From the NCBI RefSeq assembly GCF_003589595.1, contig NW_020654748.1, positions 3,930,874 through 3,994,873 of the forward strand: 64,000 nucleotides of DNA, in the 5' to 3' direction. Of this stretch, positions 55,557-64,000 are shown piece after piece. The notes beneath the pieces were generated by a model. The model had not been told where the DNA came from and searched no databases. It saw nothing but the letters and a program-made list of their open reading frames with translations. The first letter of the stretch is position 1, and each line of letters starts with the position of its first letter. A program made the translations under genes and the position numbers. Source of the DNA: Hyposmocoma kahamanoa. Taxonomy: Eukaryota; Arthropoda; Insecta; Lepidoptera; Cosmopterigidae.

Positions 55557-55898
55557 AGCTACATAGTGATGTTATAGAATATTAATGACGACTGCACCAT
55601 TATCAACTCTACCCATAAATAAGATTGTTGCATTTAATGTACTTGCAATTTGATTTAAAATGCTCATGATGACCAAGCAAGCGACTACGTGATGACCTAT
55701 TGTGGAACAACGCAAACCCTGCCTAGATTTGCAAGAATGTTGTGCAATAATATTATATTGCTAAGAAGGAAGATCAACATGTTGATCCGACGTTATGTCC
55801 ATCAATACCTATTGCCGGCCCAATACGATGTCGGTGTATTATAATAAATACTTTTATAATATTTACTTATTAGTGAAATTTTCAATACGTTTCCTAAC

Positions 55899-56285
55899 TA
55901 GGGTTTGGGTCATGGAAAAATTTTTCCATTTTCAAAAAATCATATATTTCCATTTTGAAAAAATCATATTTTTCAGAAAAAGAAATCTTTTTCCGGATAT
56001 TCTTCCAATTTTTCCTTTAATTTTCCACATTTGATGTTGATACCTGTCAAAAGTTGAAGTTACTGCACGAAAACGATTGAGCCATTTTATTGCTCGACGA
56101 AAACGATATAAACCAAAGGTCTTTTCGCAGTTGTGATAATTTAGAATCTTGTTTTTCTTTAAGTGGCCTTTAGATATACAAGTTTATTTTATAATTCACT
56201 ATAATACATAGTGTTCCAATTTTTCTGGAATTTTTCGGGAAAATTTTCCACTACTTCAAATTTTTCGGAAAATTACCCAACAGTA
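55899..56285. mobile_element. hAT-like MITE with GGAAAATTTTT-rich interior
   Basis: The ends TAGGGTTTGGGTCATGG and (inverted right end) TACTGTTGGGTAATTTTCCG form imperfect terminal repeats. Flanking 8-mers TTCCTAAC (55891-55898) and CTCTTAAC (56286-56293) agree at 6 of 8. The interior is full of TTTTTC(C/A)-type runs in both orientations. No coding capacity. Superfamily is inferred from the terminus and the 8-bp duplication. Confidence 0.62.
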
Positions 56286-56734
56286 CTCTTAACCCGTTCA
56301 TGGGTAGAACTTAAATAGTACCGCACACAAAAATGTCGCTACTTCTCTTTGTAGCGCTTGTATTAATACAATATAAAATGTTCAATGTAAATAATTGAGT
56401 TTTGTCAGTACGTTGTTGATATTTCTCTATGGAGATGTAGGCGGCAACTACACAGAAAGCATTTGGAAAAAGTGGAAGTTAAACTGTAAAATACGTAGTT
56501 GGTTTTTTGAGATCCATTTAGCGGAACGTGGTACCCCGTAGTATCATGTTCTGATATTTATTTTTACTTTAAACGCTGTGACTATTAGTAAACGAGTTAA
56601 GCAAGAAAGAACCACGAGAAAGTGGTAATTCTGGCTTAGTACAAAGCCAAAAAACTGCTGAGATAGCTACGAAACCTGCACAGGTTGACGTAGAAAAAAA
56701 TCCAAACTAACTTTTCGCTAAGTGGCGCTATTCA

Positions 56735-56850
56735 TCATAATGTACCCTTAGTGAATAAGGTCACGTAAAAAGGTTTAAAGCTTCTACGAACAAAATTGGT
56801 CGATACACTTTTTTATGATCACATAGGAGAGTTATAAAATTCACATAGAA
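56735..56850 (+). repeat. Dispersed repeat J, copy 4
   Basis: It contains TTTAAAGCTTCTACGAAC and ATAGGAGAGTTATAAAATTC, shared with 47156-47262 and partly with 29155-29260 and (inverted) 3524-3605. Non-coding; class unknown. Confidence 0.55.
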
Positions 56851-57819
56851 AAAGAATGTATATTAAATTGAGAAACGCTAATAGACTCGTCTGTGTAAAA
56901 GTAGCCAAATTTTTTAAAGTTTAATATATATCTTACAACCAATTTGACTACACTGGCCGTGAGAGGTCACTTTACATACAAATTTGTTCCTGTTGTAATG
57001 CCTCGAATTGGCGGCCCAAACGGAATCATAGTTCGTCGGTTATAGGTTGTCTCCCATGGTCTCAGTGGAAAAAATTATAAATTTTCTTGGCGTTTAACAT
57101 GTTAATATTAAAAGTAAAATACATCTGCTATTCAAGAATAGTAGCCTAAACCAAAATAGTTCATTATTTACTTTACTACACAGGTGATATTTGTACTAAA
57201 TTTTATTGGGTAGGTACCGGAAGTAATAACGTATAGCTTTACATTGGTTAAACATTAGATATATGGTATATAATTTGTCGCCTTTGTGCTTCAGATATGT
57301 TGATAGATAGTTGTTTTAACCATCTTTCTGATGAATTATGAATTTCTGAGATAAGCCGCTACGTCATCGAAATATCTAATTTATTGAGCAATTTTATTTA
57401 ATTAAACTTTAAACTTTAAAAATGAAAGAATTTTGCTTTGTCATTGAAGTTATTAATAACGCGGGTCGGCCACTGTGCTCTATGAGGTAATTTTTTATTA
57501 CTCATTATCTATGATAATTGTGTTAATTTTCGCAGAGATAGGTCACCAATCACAATTATAGACAATCTAGGTACTTAAATTAAAAATTGACGGTCATTAC
57601 GTGAAGAAATAGAATTACGATGTTGATGTACATTCTTCACGGTAGGTCAATGACATTCTTACACATTTTTCCTACGTGAATATCCCTTAGACTTCCATCC
57701 TCTAAGGAATATCCCTTAGACTATGGAATATTTTTTTCCATCCCCTAAGGAATATCCCATTGCAATGAGTGACAGGATTTCGAAATAAATGATGCGCTCC
57801 TTGTCATACCTCATTTGCA
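56851..57819. other. AT-rich region with a small local duplication
   Basis: No gene or dispersed element recognised. At 57677-57753 the blocks AATATCCCTTAGACT and CTAAGGAATATCCC each occur twice around TGGAATATTTTTTTCCAT, making a local direct and inverted repeat. Confidence 0.5.
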
Positions 57820-58023
57820 TTTCGGTAATTTTCGAGATATTGGCACCTAAAGTTTTTTTGCTATTAAAAAATGTCAGTGACGATAATTTTGCTTAACAAT
57901 AAAAGTGAAACTAAATAAGGTATAAATAAATCGATTAGAGGGGGTTGTAGAACTCGCTGATCACAGAAATGGTAATTTTTTAAATTTCGCTATCTAAAAT
58001 ATCGTTAACGTTAGTTATGATAA
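57820..58023. repeat. Dispersed repeat I, copy 2
   Basis: It matches 42806-43018 in the same orientation: GCA(T/C)TTCGGTAA, a TATTG(G/T)CACC block, AATCGATTAGA.GGGGTTG and ACGTTAGTTRTGATA. About 200 bp, AT-rich and non-coding; class unknown. Confidence 0.6.
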
Positions 58024-58324
58024 AGATGGAAGTATGGCTCTCGGCAATCTTCAGATCTCCAAATGTAACCGAATACGTGTTTCCTTATCTAGTAAATTAT
58101 TAGATTTATCATCCCAAACTCGAGTCATTGAAGCTAGTATGCTCACGTTAGTAATTTATTATTTACCGCCTTTAATATACAGTGTACTATTGTAGTCCAA
58201 CCACGTAATTCATTTCTGTTTTGATTTTCATTTCAGCTAAAAACTATTTCCCTATCTCTATAATCACATTTACTTCCGACATACATATTATGGGAGCAAA
58301 AATATAAACTAAATAAACATCATC

Positions 58325-58760
58325 CGCCGGGCCTTAGCCATTGTTAACGTGCCCGTTATACTCGAGCCAAGCGACATGTCGCGAATAGATAGCAAACGCC
58401 CGGACGGAATGACTATCATCCGTTGAAGTTTGGGCCGGGCACTGGTGTCGGACGCCACATTTGCCCCACCCCATCTCCAGCACACCAGCAAGAGGGTTGG
58501 CTCCACAGCTGAGCTGGCGGAAAGAATAAAAAGTAATAAGTACCAGGATAAACCGACTACCTATTTACAGCCTTTGGAGTCGAAACCCTTGGCCCGTGGG
58601 GTTCCAGTATCATTCATCTGTACAAAATTTCATCGAAAAAATTAATAGACTGTCAAGGAAACCCATGCTACCTAGCCCAACGCATTAGCATAGTAATACA
58701 AAGGGGGAACGCTGCCAGCATCTTGTGCACCTTGCCGCGGGGACCCAATTTTATTCATAT
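58325..58760 (+). pseudogene. Restriction-like-endonuclease-type retroelement fragment
   Basis: The plus strand reads KRPDGMTIIRWSLGRALVSD, then AELAERIKSNKYQDKPTTYL, and after a frameshift near 58640 AQRISIVIQRGNAASIL. I recall this block order from repeat-encoded proteins in many invertebrate genomes. The RPDG - spaced D - E..K..KY arrangement resembles the R/KPD motif of restriction-like endonucleases in some non-LTR retrotransposons (inference). Stops and a frameshift make it inactive. Confidence 0.55.
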
Positions 58761-58974
58761 AATTTAAAAATCCTACTTTTATGTTTACTAAATAAAAAAT
58801 AGTAAGTAGCATGGGATATAACTTTTCTCGATGATTTTGGTACATATTTAATACTGTAGTGTAGATACTTGGATAAAAAAAAATAAATAAATATAGAATC
58901 TCGAAAATTTGTGATATGTCATACTAAATAAGAAACACAAAATATACAAAAGAAATGTAGGGTAGGGTATGTAG

Positions 58975-59145
58975 GTACCTCAGTAGTGGTCCCATTTAAA
59001 TTTGAAGAAAATATTCCCCTCTGAGGGTGGTAAACTGGGTGGGTGGTAAGAGGGGATGAAACCGTTTTCGCGCACTTGCCGGTAAACGATTTCAATAAAA
59101 CTTTGCAAATAGATGTAATTCCACGAAGTTTAGAGGTCGCTTTTT
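58975..59145 (-). repeat. Truncated repeat L joined to repeat C
   Basis: The left part (58975-59030) is the minus-strand form of repeat L (GGTACCTCAG..GGTCCCATTTAAATTTGAAG, compare 17797-18017). The right part (59046-59145) is repeat C (GCGCACTTGCCGGTAAACGATTTCAATAAAACT, also at 3085-3195 and 18714-18805). L and C are also adjacent near 18.7 kb, so C may be a segment of a longer L-type element. Confidence 0.6.
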
Positions 59146-59231
59146 TCAGTACTCTCTACTGAGATTACTCAAAAGTTACTATTATTAATTTAATTACTAT
59201 TTAATTTAGTTTACGTAGAGCTTTTCTTATT

Positions 59232-59432
59232 TTAAATAAAATAAGCTGAGTGAATCTCTGGACCATTCTGGATCTGTACGTCCACCATTGTATTAGTAGA
59301 AAACGGATAAATCTTTACTTTGGAATTTTTCCACGCGTTAGACAAACTTGGTGATACATAGTAATGTAAAATGTAATCGATGTGTTGTAAACTCTTGAGA
59401 AACGCAAGGAAGTGCCGTGTGCTAATTACCAT
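59232..59432 (-). CDS. Unrecognised 66-codon frame, possible terminal exon
   Basis: A minus-strand open frame downstream of EIF2B3 ends at TAA (59234-59232). Its composition is protein-like (for example SLQHIDYILHYYVSPSLSNA and VDVQIQNGPEIHSAYFI), unlike the low-complexity chance frames nearby. TAATTAG precedes the first third and could be a weak splice acceptor. I do not recognise the family, and no companion exon was found between 59433 and 61158. It may be a gene fragment, an unrecognised repeat frame or chance. Confidence 0.2.
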   Translation of the reverse strand: MVISTRHFLAFLKSLQHIDYILHYYVSPSLSNAWKNSKVKIYPFSTNTMVDVQIQNGPEIHSAYFI

Positions 59433-59929
59433 CTAATTACGTCGTGAGCTGTTAATTTTAGTACTTCCTACAGTGATGTCACCCTGTTAGAAATCTCTTA
59501 TTAACGAAAGAATCTATGGAAATGTCCTTCGTGTTGTGTTGAGGGGATAATATACACCTCACAATATGCCACGTGTGTGTAAACACCACTAAATTATCTC
59601 TTCCTCAACCAAGACTTCATGGTGCTGGTAGTCGCTAACGGCAGCGTAAATGATTAATTGATAATTAAGTAGGTATTGCAAGTTATGTAGTGCCCCTGGC
59701 GGCCGAAAGCAGAACTAACACTTTATATACAAAATAATATATTATGATATTACGCGATGGTTTGCGTCTATGGGTCACTGTAATTACTGGTCTCAATCTA
59801 GATAATTCCTAATACTACCTAAGTGTAACGATTTGGACTACCTATTAATAGGGGCACTATTCTGACCACTTCCATCAAAATAAATCAAATTGATTTCTTA
59901 AATTAGTTGCACTATGAAAGAAGTTGTGT
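59433..59929. other. No recognised feature
   Basis: Ordinary AT-rich sequence. I see no repeat shared with the rest of the window and no coding signal on either strand. Confidence 0.5.
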
Positions 59930-60080
59930 TGCATATTCCAAGGATTCGCACGAAGCACTTCCACATTTATATGGCGAACGGCTAAGGAGTAGAATTTCCT
60001 GACTGCAGACTTATTCCTTGAACGTTGACGTGGGCTTTTTCAAGACGTGATTAGGCATTATTTAGGTGTGCATGTTCCAC
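59930..60080 (+). pseudogene. Degenerate jockey/CR1-type LINE C-terminal fragment
   Basis: With frameshifts, the plus strand gives fragments such as HIYMA, TADLFLER and GLFQD. These align with the NALPADLFPERYNLDLFK segment of the better preserved copy at 7900-8468. Stops interrupt every frame. Called from similarity to that internal copy only. Confidence 0.42.
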
Positions 60081-60399
60081 GCATTTATATGTTATAAAAG
60101 TCTTTGATGATTTCTCAATGGTGCTCAGAATAGTGGCCGCTGGACCGAGGTTGTTAAGTTAGACAAAGGATATATATGTGTCATAGGGTGCGCTGGAATT
60201 AGAAAAGGCATAAGCGAACAATGCAGGTGATAGGTAGCAGTCTATTTATTGATAGAAATTTTCTGATGTAGATTGTAGCTTTAAAACACTTCCAAACGTG
60301 GCGATTCTTATAATCCCCCTTTCTTGTTGCAAGGGCCTTGGATCAATTGGTAAACATCTAAAAACTGACCGCGTGCGGTTGAGAGAAGTAGCAGATTTA

Positions 60400-60574
60400 G
60401 GGTCGTATTCTAGAACTCTACTCAATGCTCAAGTCAGGATTTGAGCACACTTGAGTATGATTTCAAGCACTGGAAATACGACCCTAATGGCAAGGACTTG
60501 AGTATGATTTTCAGTGCTCACTGCAACACTCAAGTCCTGACTTGAGTATTGAGTAGAGTTCTGGAACACGATCC
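60400..60574. mobile_element. PIF/Harbinger-like foldback element, TTA duplication
   Basis: The ends GGGTCGTATTCTAGAACTC and inverted GGATCGTGTTCCAGAACTC are flanked by TTA on both sides (60397-60399 and 60575-60577). A GG-starting terminus with a 3-bp TWA duplication is the PIF/Harbinger pattern. A third copy of the terminal sequence lies inverted in the middle (AATACGACCC near 60474-60483), so the element may be a partial tandem or composite. There is no coding capacity. Confidence 0.68.
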
Positions 60575-60588
60575 TTAGAGTGCCTTTA

Positions 60589-60709
60589 AATTAGACGCCT
60601 GTAGAAGCTACAGTCGCGTCACTACTAATTTCCATAAAATAACGCGCAAAAGTAACGTACGTAAGACGCGACAGCGGCGCTCCTGCCGCGCTTCTGTACT
60701 CGTCTAATT
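60589..60709. mobile_element. Small inverted-repeat element (121 bp)
   Basis: It starts AATTAGACGCCTGTAGAAGC and ends with the approximate inverse (CTTCTGTACTCGTCTAATT). GC-rich CGCGAC/CGCGTC segments lie inside. No coding content is visible. It lies 14 bp after another foldback element and is 3 bp from repeat H, a cluster of insertions downstream of EIF2B3. Confidence 0.5.
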
Positions 60710-60711
60710 CA

Positions 60712-60965
60712 TAGGTTCCCAAAGTTTTTGGTTCACTAAAAGTGTACAAGTGTGTAGTAAAAGGTTAAGGAACATAAAAAAATTCAACGCTCACCATAAA
60801 AAATCACAAGGAAAAAAAACATAATGTAGTGGAATTTATATAGATAATTCAGGATTTTTTTTTCAAATGCGGTACCTACTGTAAACCTACTAAGCGCTTA
60901 CCGCCTCCTAGGACTCTTCAGAGCCTACTAGGGGGCGGTAGGCACCAGTTAGGTAAACTATGTTC
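60712..60965. repeat. Dispersed repeat H, copy 2
   Basis: It shares with 33065-33355 the blocks AAAAAATCACAAGG, AGATAATTCAGG, an ACTCTTCAG block and GGGGCGGTAGG. The outer ends AGGTTCCCAAAG and its rough inverse suggest a degenerate hAT-like element. The adjoining bases belong to another element, so no target duplication could be tested. Confidence 0.5.
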
Positions 60966-61158
60966 TAATTTGAAGGCGCCTTTATACTATGGATACCACT
61001 ATTAGTGAGTGGAGCAGAACACTTCTCTAGAAATCATTCATCCTTGTATTGTACTTTGGTTCCATGGGACAGCGTACTTGTAGAACTTTGTTCAAAAAGC
61101 AAAATTTTCATAAAAACGTCCATATATTTAATCAAATATTAACAACAATGTAAATAAA

Positions 61159-61321
61159 TTATCCCAAAGTTATCATATTATCAGTGGTTTCGGCATGCAA
61201 CTGGTGGTTGCTAGAAGTGGTAGGTGGTACAACGTGGTGTGGTCCCACCAGGCAGTATTGCAGATTGCATCCAGTGTCGACCGTTGCACCGGTGTAGACT
61301 ATGCAGTCTTGGAGTACACAA
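61159..61321 (-). CDS. EIF2B3: EIF2B3 terminal exon
   Basis: After acceptor TTTCGTGCCCAG the exon completes the split glycine and reads CVLQDCIVYTGATVDTGC onward to MITLG and TAA (61161-61159), 53 codons. It was found by reading past the short open-frame threshold. It supplies the last beta-helix turns (VYTGATV, QYCLVG) and a divergent Pro/Thr/Ser/His-rich tail. A possible poly(A) signal ATTAAA lies at 61132-61127 on the minus strand, unusually close to the stop, so the true 3' end may be further on. Confidence 0.88.
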
Positions 61322-64000
61322 CTGGGCACGAAATTGTTATAATTAGAAATAATTGAAAGTATGTAGAAAGGAAACTATTTTTTTAATTATCTTTTGTCTT
61401 AGGGAGTTTTCTTAGCTAATTAGTAATTTATTTTATTAATTTAACCCTGTCGATATTCGTTGGGACCAGACTTAATATTGAGTTTAAAAAAACATAGTTT
61501 CCGCGACACCTCAGTGCTGTTTAGGTCTTTTAAATTGCATCTTTAAAATGATTTATTTCAGTTTGGGGAGATTGCAGCTATTATATATAAAATGTAATTC
61601 CATGTAAACAATGCCAAATAAAAGCTTCGGCATTATTTTATTATAATTATTTCTCATAAAAGTTCACTTGTCACACACATACAAGGACACTCTAGTGGGT
61701 GACGAATTCGATGGTTCAATAAGTACAAATAAAAACCCTATTCGGTTCAGACGAAAAATGGTATCTATTTTTTTAACACTTACCCTTCTTTAACTGTAAC
61801 ATTGTTCATCAATATACAATTTGAAAGCCGTACTTTATTCTCAATGGTACAATTAGCACCAATAAAACTGTTCTTTATTGAAGTCTTTTCGCTGACCAAG
61901 CTCTTCGCTCCTACAGTACTGCTTTCATCAATTTGCTTTGTCTTAACATCACTGTCTGGATGTAACCTTTCTGATAACGCTGACCCCGTTAGTTCTTCCC
62001 ATTGTGATAATATCTGAAAACATAAAATTAACATTTTAATAAACAATATTAATTTTACAACGTTGGTTTGTTTTTAAAAAAAATATATATACAGTGCTTC
62101 TATTTTCTCAATGTCCCCGGCAAACCTCGTTTTTCGGTTGTCGTCGGGTTTTATTCACTTGCCCTTTGCCTTCGGCATAGACCATACGTTTTCAATCGAT
62201 TTGTTTTCGTTTTCATTAAATAAATTTAAAACTTTATTATATATTTATAACTGCTCAGACTAACAATTCTATAATTTTACAAGTTAATTTGACCACATTT
62301 ACATTATTTCCTTTGAATAATCATATCCATTTGTTTGTATGTAACATAACACACAGTAAACGCTTCTGACACTATGTTATATCTGCACACTGTATTTGCC
62401 TATTATTGGGTTTACACTAGAGTAATTTCTGCAGTGTTATTTTATGTCCATGTTTAATAGTGTATTTCTGGTGGCGAATCTAATAAATAAATAAAATAAA
62501 AAATAAATAAATATTCGACTTGGAAGCATATAGAGTTGCTATTACATTTTTCTTATCAATGGGAGAAAAGCCGCTAAAGTCACAGGCATAATAGATAACA
62601 GTGTGTACTTGTATTTTTTACCATAAGTCGATACATTAAAGAAAAACAACAATGGTTATTTTCAAATCGTCCAAAAACGTGTTTCTGTGGCTTGTCAATC
62701 AAGAAATCAATGCAGATGAAGAAATGCATTCACATAATGACTGAATTGAAATAATTAACCGGAAAATTTTTAATTTTTTGTTATATAAAAGAAGCACACT
62801 TTGTTTACTTTATATTTTTGTTAACTTGCTTATTGACATGGAGTAAATGTTATTAAAAAAAGGGAAACAGTTTTACAGCTCTATATAGTTCACTTGGAAA
62901 TCAAAACAAAACAACAAGAAAGTCTATTGTTCAAAATTCAAATGATTATACATAGGAAATGAAACTATTTTTCCGGATTTAAATCGCGTATATTTGTTTT
63001 TTCAAACAAACCGACGTTTCGGGGCCTTTACAGGTCCCATGGTTACGGTTGACAAATGATTATAGATTTTAAATGTAATAATTAATGGTATGGAAATTAA
63101 TATTCGAGTGAATTCGGAAATCCGATGATTGCCGAGGGACATTGAGAAAATAGAAGCACTGTACGCTATTTAACGCGATAAAATTAATCTTTGCTGAGTT
63201 CAGAACTCTTAATGCCATGCATTCCCATGATTTAGGTTTCCTTAGATTAATGGATCTTTACACACGTGCGACTACATCCGGGGGTCTACTCTCGATATCC
63301 GTCCGAAACAATTAATGTCAAATAAGTAACATTCGCCAAAATTAAAAGACGAGTATCCAGTATGAAGCTTCATTCGCATCACGCGTCTTTTCATTTGGTC
63401 AAGTATTGCTTATTTGGCAGTAATTGTTTCGGACGGAGATCGAGAGTAGACCCCCTGATACAATCGCGACACATGTTTTTAATGATTCAACATAAGCGAC
63501 TGCATCAACGCAGTCGCCCGTTGGCATTGATGCAACCGCCTATAAATAGTTGTGATGCAATCACGCGTTTATATCGACGCTGAAAATATTCTAGGAAGCT
63601 TTTTACAAGCCATATGTGTCCAACTTCTTCCAAAAGGTTATTTCTTTTGCAGTTCTGAGTTCAGTAACTCCAATTTTGTTAGTTTGCAAATATTATAAAG
63701 TATTGCTTCAAGGCGTATGTCAGTTTTTTATTGTAAATGAAGTATAACTCACCTTACTGTTAGCTAAATAGAATGAAGAAAGTGTATTAATCCTCATACC
63801 AAAAGTATTTTTATTTGGTATGTACGCATAGCACCTTAAAATATCATTACAATATACTCCTTTGCTGCCTAACTTATGGTCATTGAACGATGACATCTCT
63901 CGTATTTTATGTTCATACCCATGCTCTACAGCGAAATCGAAAATATCCTTCGTAGTGTCAATGTTCTTTTCTGAGGCACCTTTTTTATCCACTTGACTTT
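61159..64000 (-). CDS. EIF2B3: Translation initiation factor eIF2B subunit gamma, C-terminal half (3 exons, 5' part outside window)
   Basis: eIF2B is the cytosolic guanine-nucleotide exchange factor that recharges eIF2 with GTP. Its gamma subunit pairs with epsilon in the catalytic part. Three minus-strand exons (64000-63753, 62013-61784, 61321-61159) join in frame to 212 residues plus a TAA stop, against about 450 in the whole family protein, so the nucleotidyltransferase-like N-terminal half is beyond the edge. Introns are 1739 bp (63752-62014, phase 0) and 462 bp (61783-61322, phase 2), both GT/AG. Residues about 114-185 carry a left-handed beta-helix pattern of hexapeptide turns (for example SIKNSFIGANC and CILMNNVTV), with the same order as animal eIF2B-gamma. 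The last 27 residues are a polar tail ending DNMITLG. Family assignment is by remembered similarity and is strong; splicing is inferred from sites and phase. Confidence 0.93.
61784..62013 (-). CDS. EIF2B3: EIF2B3 exon encoding most of the beta-helix domain
   Basis: A 230-nt exon follows the acceptor TTTTATGTTTTCAG and encodes ILSQWEELTG through VTVKE plus two bases of a glycine codon, ending before donor GTAAGT. The phase fits both neighbours: AAG/ATA upstream, and GG plus T to give glycine downstream. The central part shows the hydrophobic [LIV]GxxxxI spacing of left-handed beta-helix turns. Confidence 0.93.
62092..63161. mobile_element. Tc1/mariner-like non-autonomous element in EIF2B3 intron
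   Basis: The left end CAGTGCTTCTATTTTCTCAA and the inverted copy at the right end (63129-63161) form terminal repeats of about 33 bp that are nearly perfect. The element is flanked by TA on both sides (62090-62091 and 63162-63163). CAGTG termini and a TA duplication are typical of Tc1-like transposons. Its 1070 bp have no transposase frame and contain a palindromic repeat (62954-63053). It makes up most of the 1.74-kb intron. Confidence 0.72.
62954..63053 (+). repeat. Repeat G (palindromic dispersed repeat), half copy
   Basis: This begins AGGAAATGAAACTATTTTTC and runs through a core with ACGTTTCGGGGCC and CCATGGTTACGG. It matches copies at 6541-6655 and 40147-40245 (inverted) and part of 16435-16545. 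The right inverted arm is missing. It sits inside the Tc1-like element of the EIF2B3 intron. Confidence 0.6.
63278..63457. mobile_element. Short inverted-repeat element (180 bp) in EIF2B3 intron
   Basis: Arms of about 50 bp, GGGGGTCTACTCTCGAT... and its inverted copy ending GAGAGTAGACCCCC, nearly meet, so the element is largely a foldback. The right terminus reads CAGGGGG on its own strand, which would fit a hAT-type end, but I could not see a convincing 8-bp duplication. Confidence 0.65.
63753..64000 (-). CDS. EIF2B3: EIF2B3 internal exon, linker before the beta-helix
   Basis: The exon runs in from the window edge with two bases of a split codon, then 82 codons from SQVDKKG to LANSK, and ends at AAG followed by the donor GTGAGT. 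It contains the RCYAYI segment and the NTLSSFYLANSK stretch, which correspond to the conserved link before the acyltransferase-like domain in other eIF2B-gamma proteins. No start codon belongs here; the GTG near 63992 is an internal valine. Confidence 0.9.

Noticed and set aside
63720..63752. Extension of the EIF2B3 frame to 63720
   Set aside because: The frame continues past AAG|GTGAGT, a strong donor; the bases after it do not resemble the protein family and the next exon joins in phase.

Overview
The window looks like an AT-rich, transposon-packed stretch of insect nuclear DNA, most probably from a moth or butterfly. The only host gene I can support is at the right edge. It is the 3' half of the gene for the gamma subunit of translation initiation factor eIF2B (EIF2B3), on the minus strand. 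Three exons (64000-63753, 62013-61784, 61321-61159) join in frame with canonical GT/AG sites and end in a stop codon. The lepidopteran guess rests on remembered repeat types: a dispersed repeat with 'accgacttcaaaa'-like ends, non-LTR retrotransposon 3' tails containing 'gcctggaagaaat', and R1-type and jockey/CR1-type fragments. No species can be named.

The remaining 59 kb (1-61158) holds no convincing host gene. It is an accumulation of mobile elements of different ages. The commonest is an unnamed retroposon of about 300 bp, called SINE-B here, with at least 21 recognisable copies or pieces, several split by later insertions. A tRNA-headed SINE (SINE-A) has five main copies plus one head fused to a SINE-B body at 14.9 kb. 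Two other tRNA-like families (SINE-F, SINE-K) have two copies each. Non-LTR retrotransposon coding remnants lie at 7.9-8.5, 10.8-11.3, 21.0-21.2, 22.7-23.1, 29.9-30.1, 37.2-37.8, 50.9-51.5, 58.3-58.8 and about 60.0 kb. All are 5'-truncated and broken.

Short terminal-inverted-repeat elements are numerous, and many keep target duplications. Seven are hAT-like with 8-bp duplications (4582, 25925, 26697, 40597, 42318, 54143, 55899). Others resemble PIF/Harbinger elements (7331, 38651, 60400) or Tc1/mariner/pogo elements (28405, 45087, 62092). Layering is clear at 44.6-47.2 kb, where SINE-B was split by a 2.3-kb inverted-repeat element that in turn holds a 1.4-kb pogo-like element with a helix-turn-helix-like exon. 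Non-transposon structure includes a 70-bp minisatellite at 9.2-9.6 kb, a degenerate 176-bp array at 12.8-13.8 kb, a 98-bp direct-then-inverted array at 35.6-36.1 kb and two strong hairpins.

The elements do not act together as a system. EIF2B3 is an ordinary housekeeping gene whose 1.74-kb intron is mostly made of transposon insertions. I found no CRISPR array, rRNA gene, intact tRNA gene, gene cluster or clear novel system. The most interesting material is the nested transposon biology.
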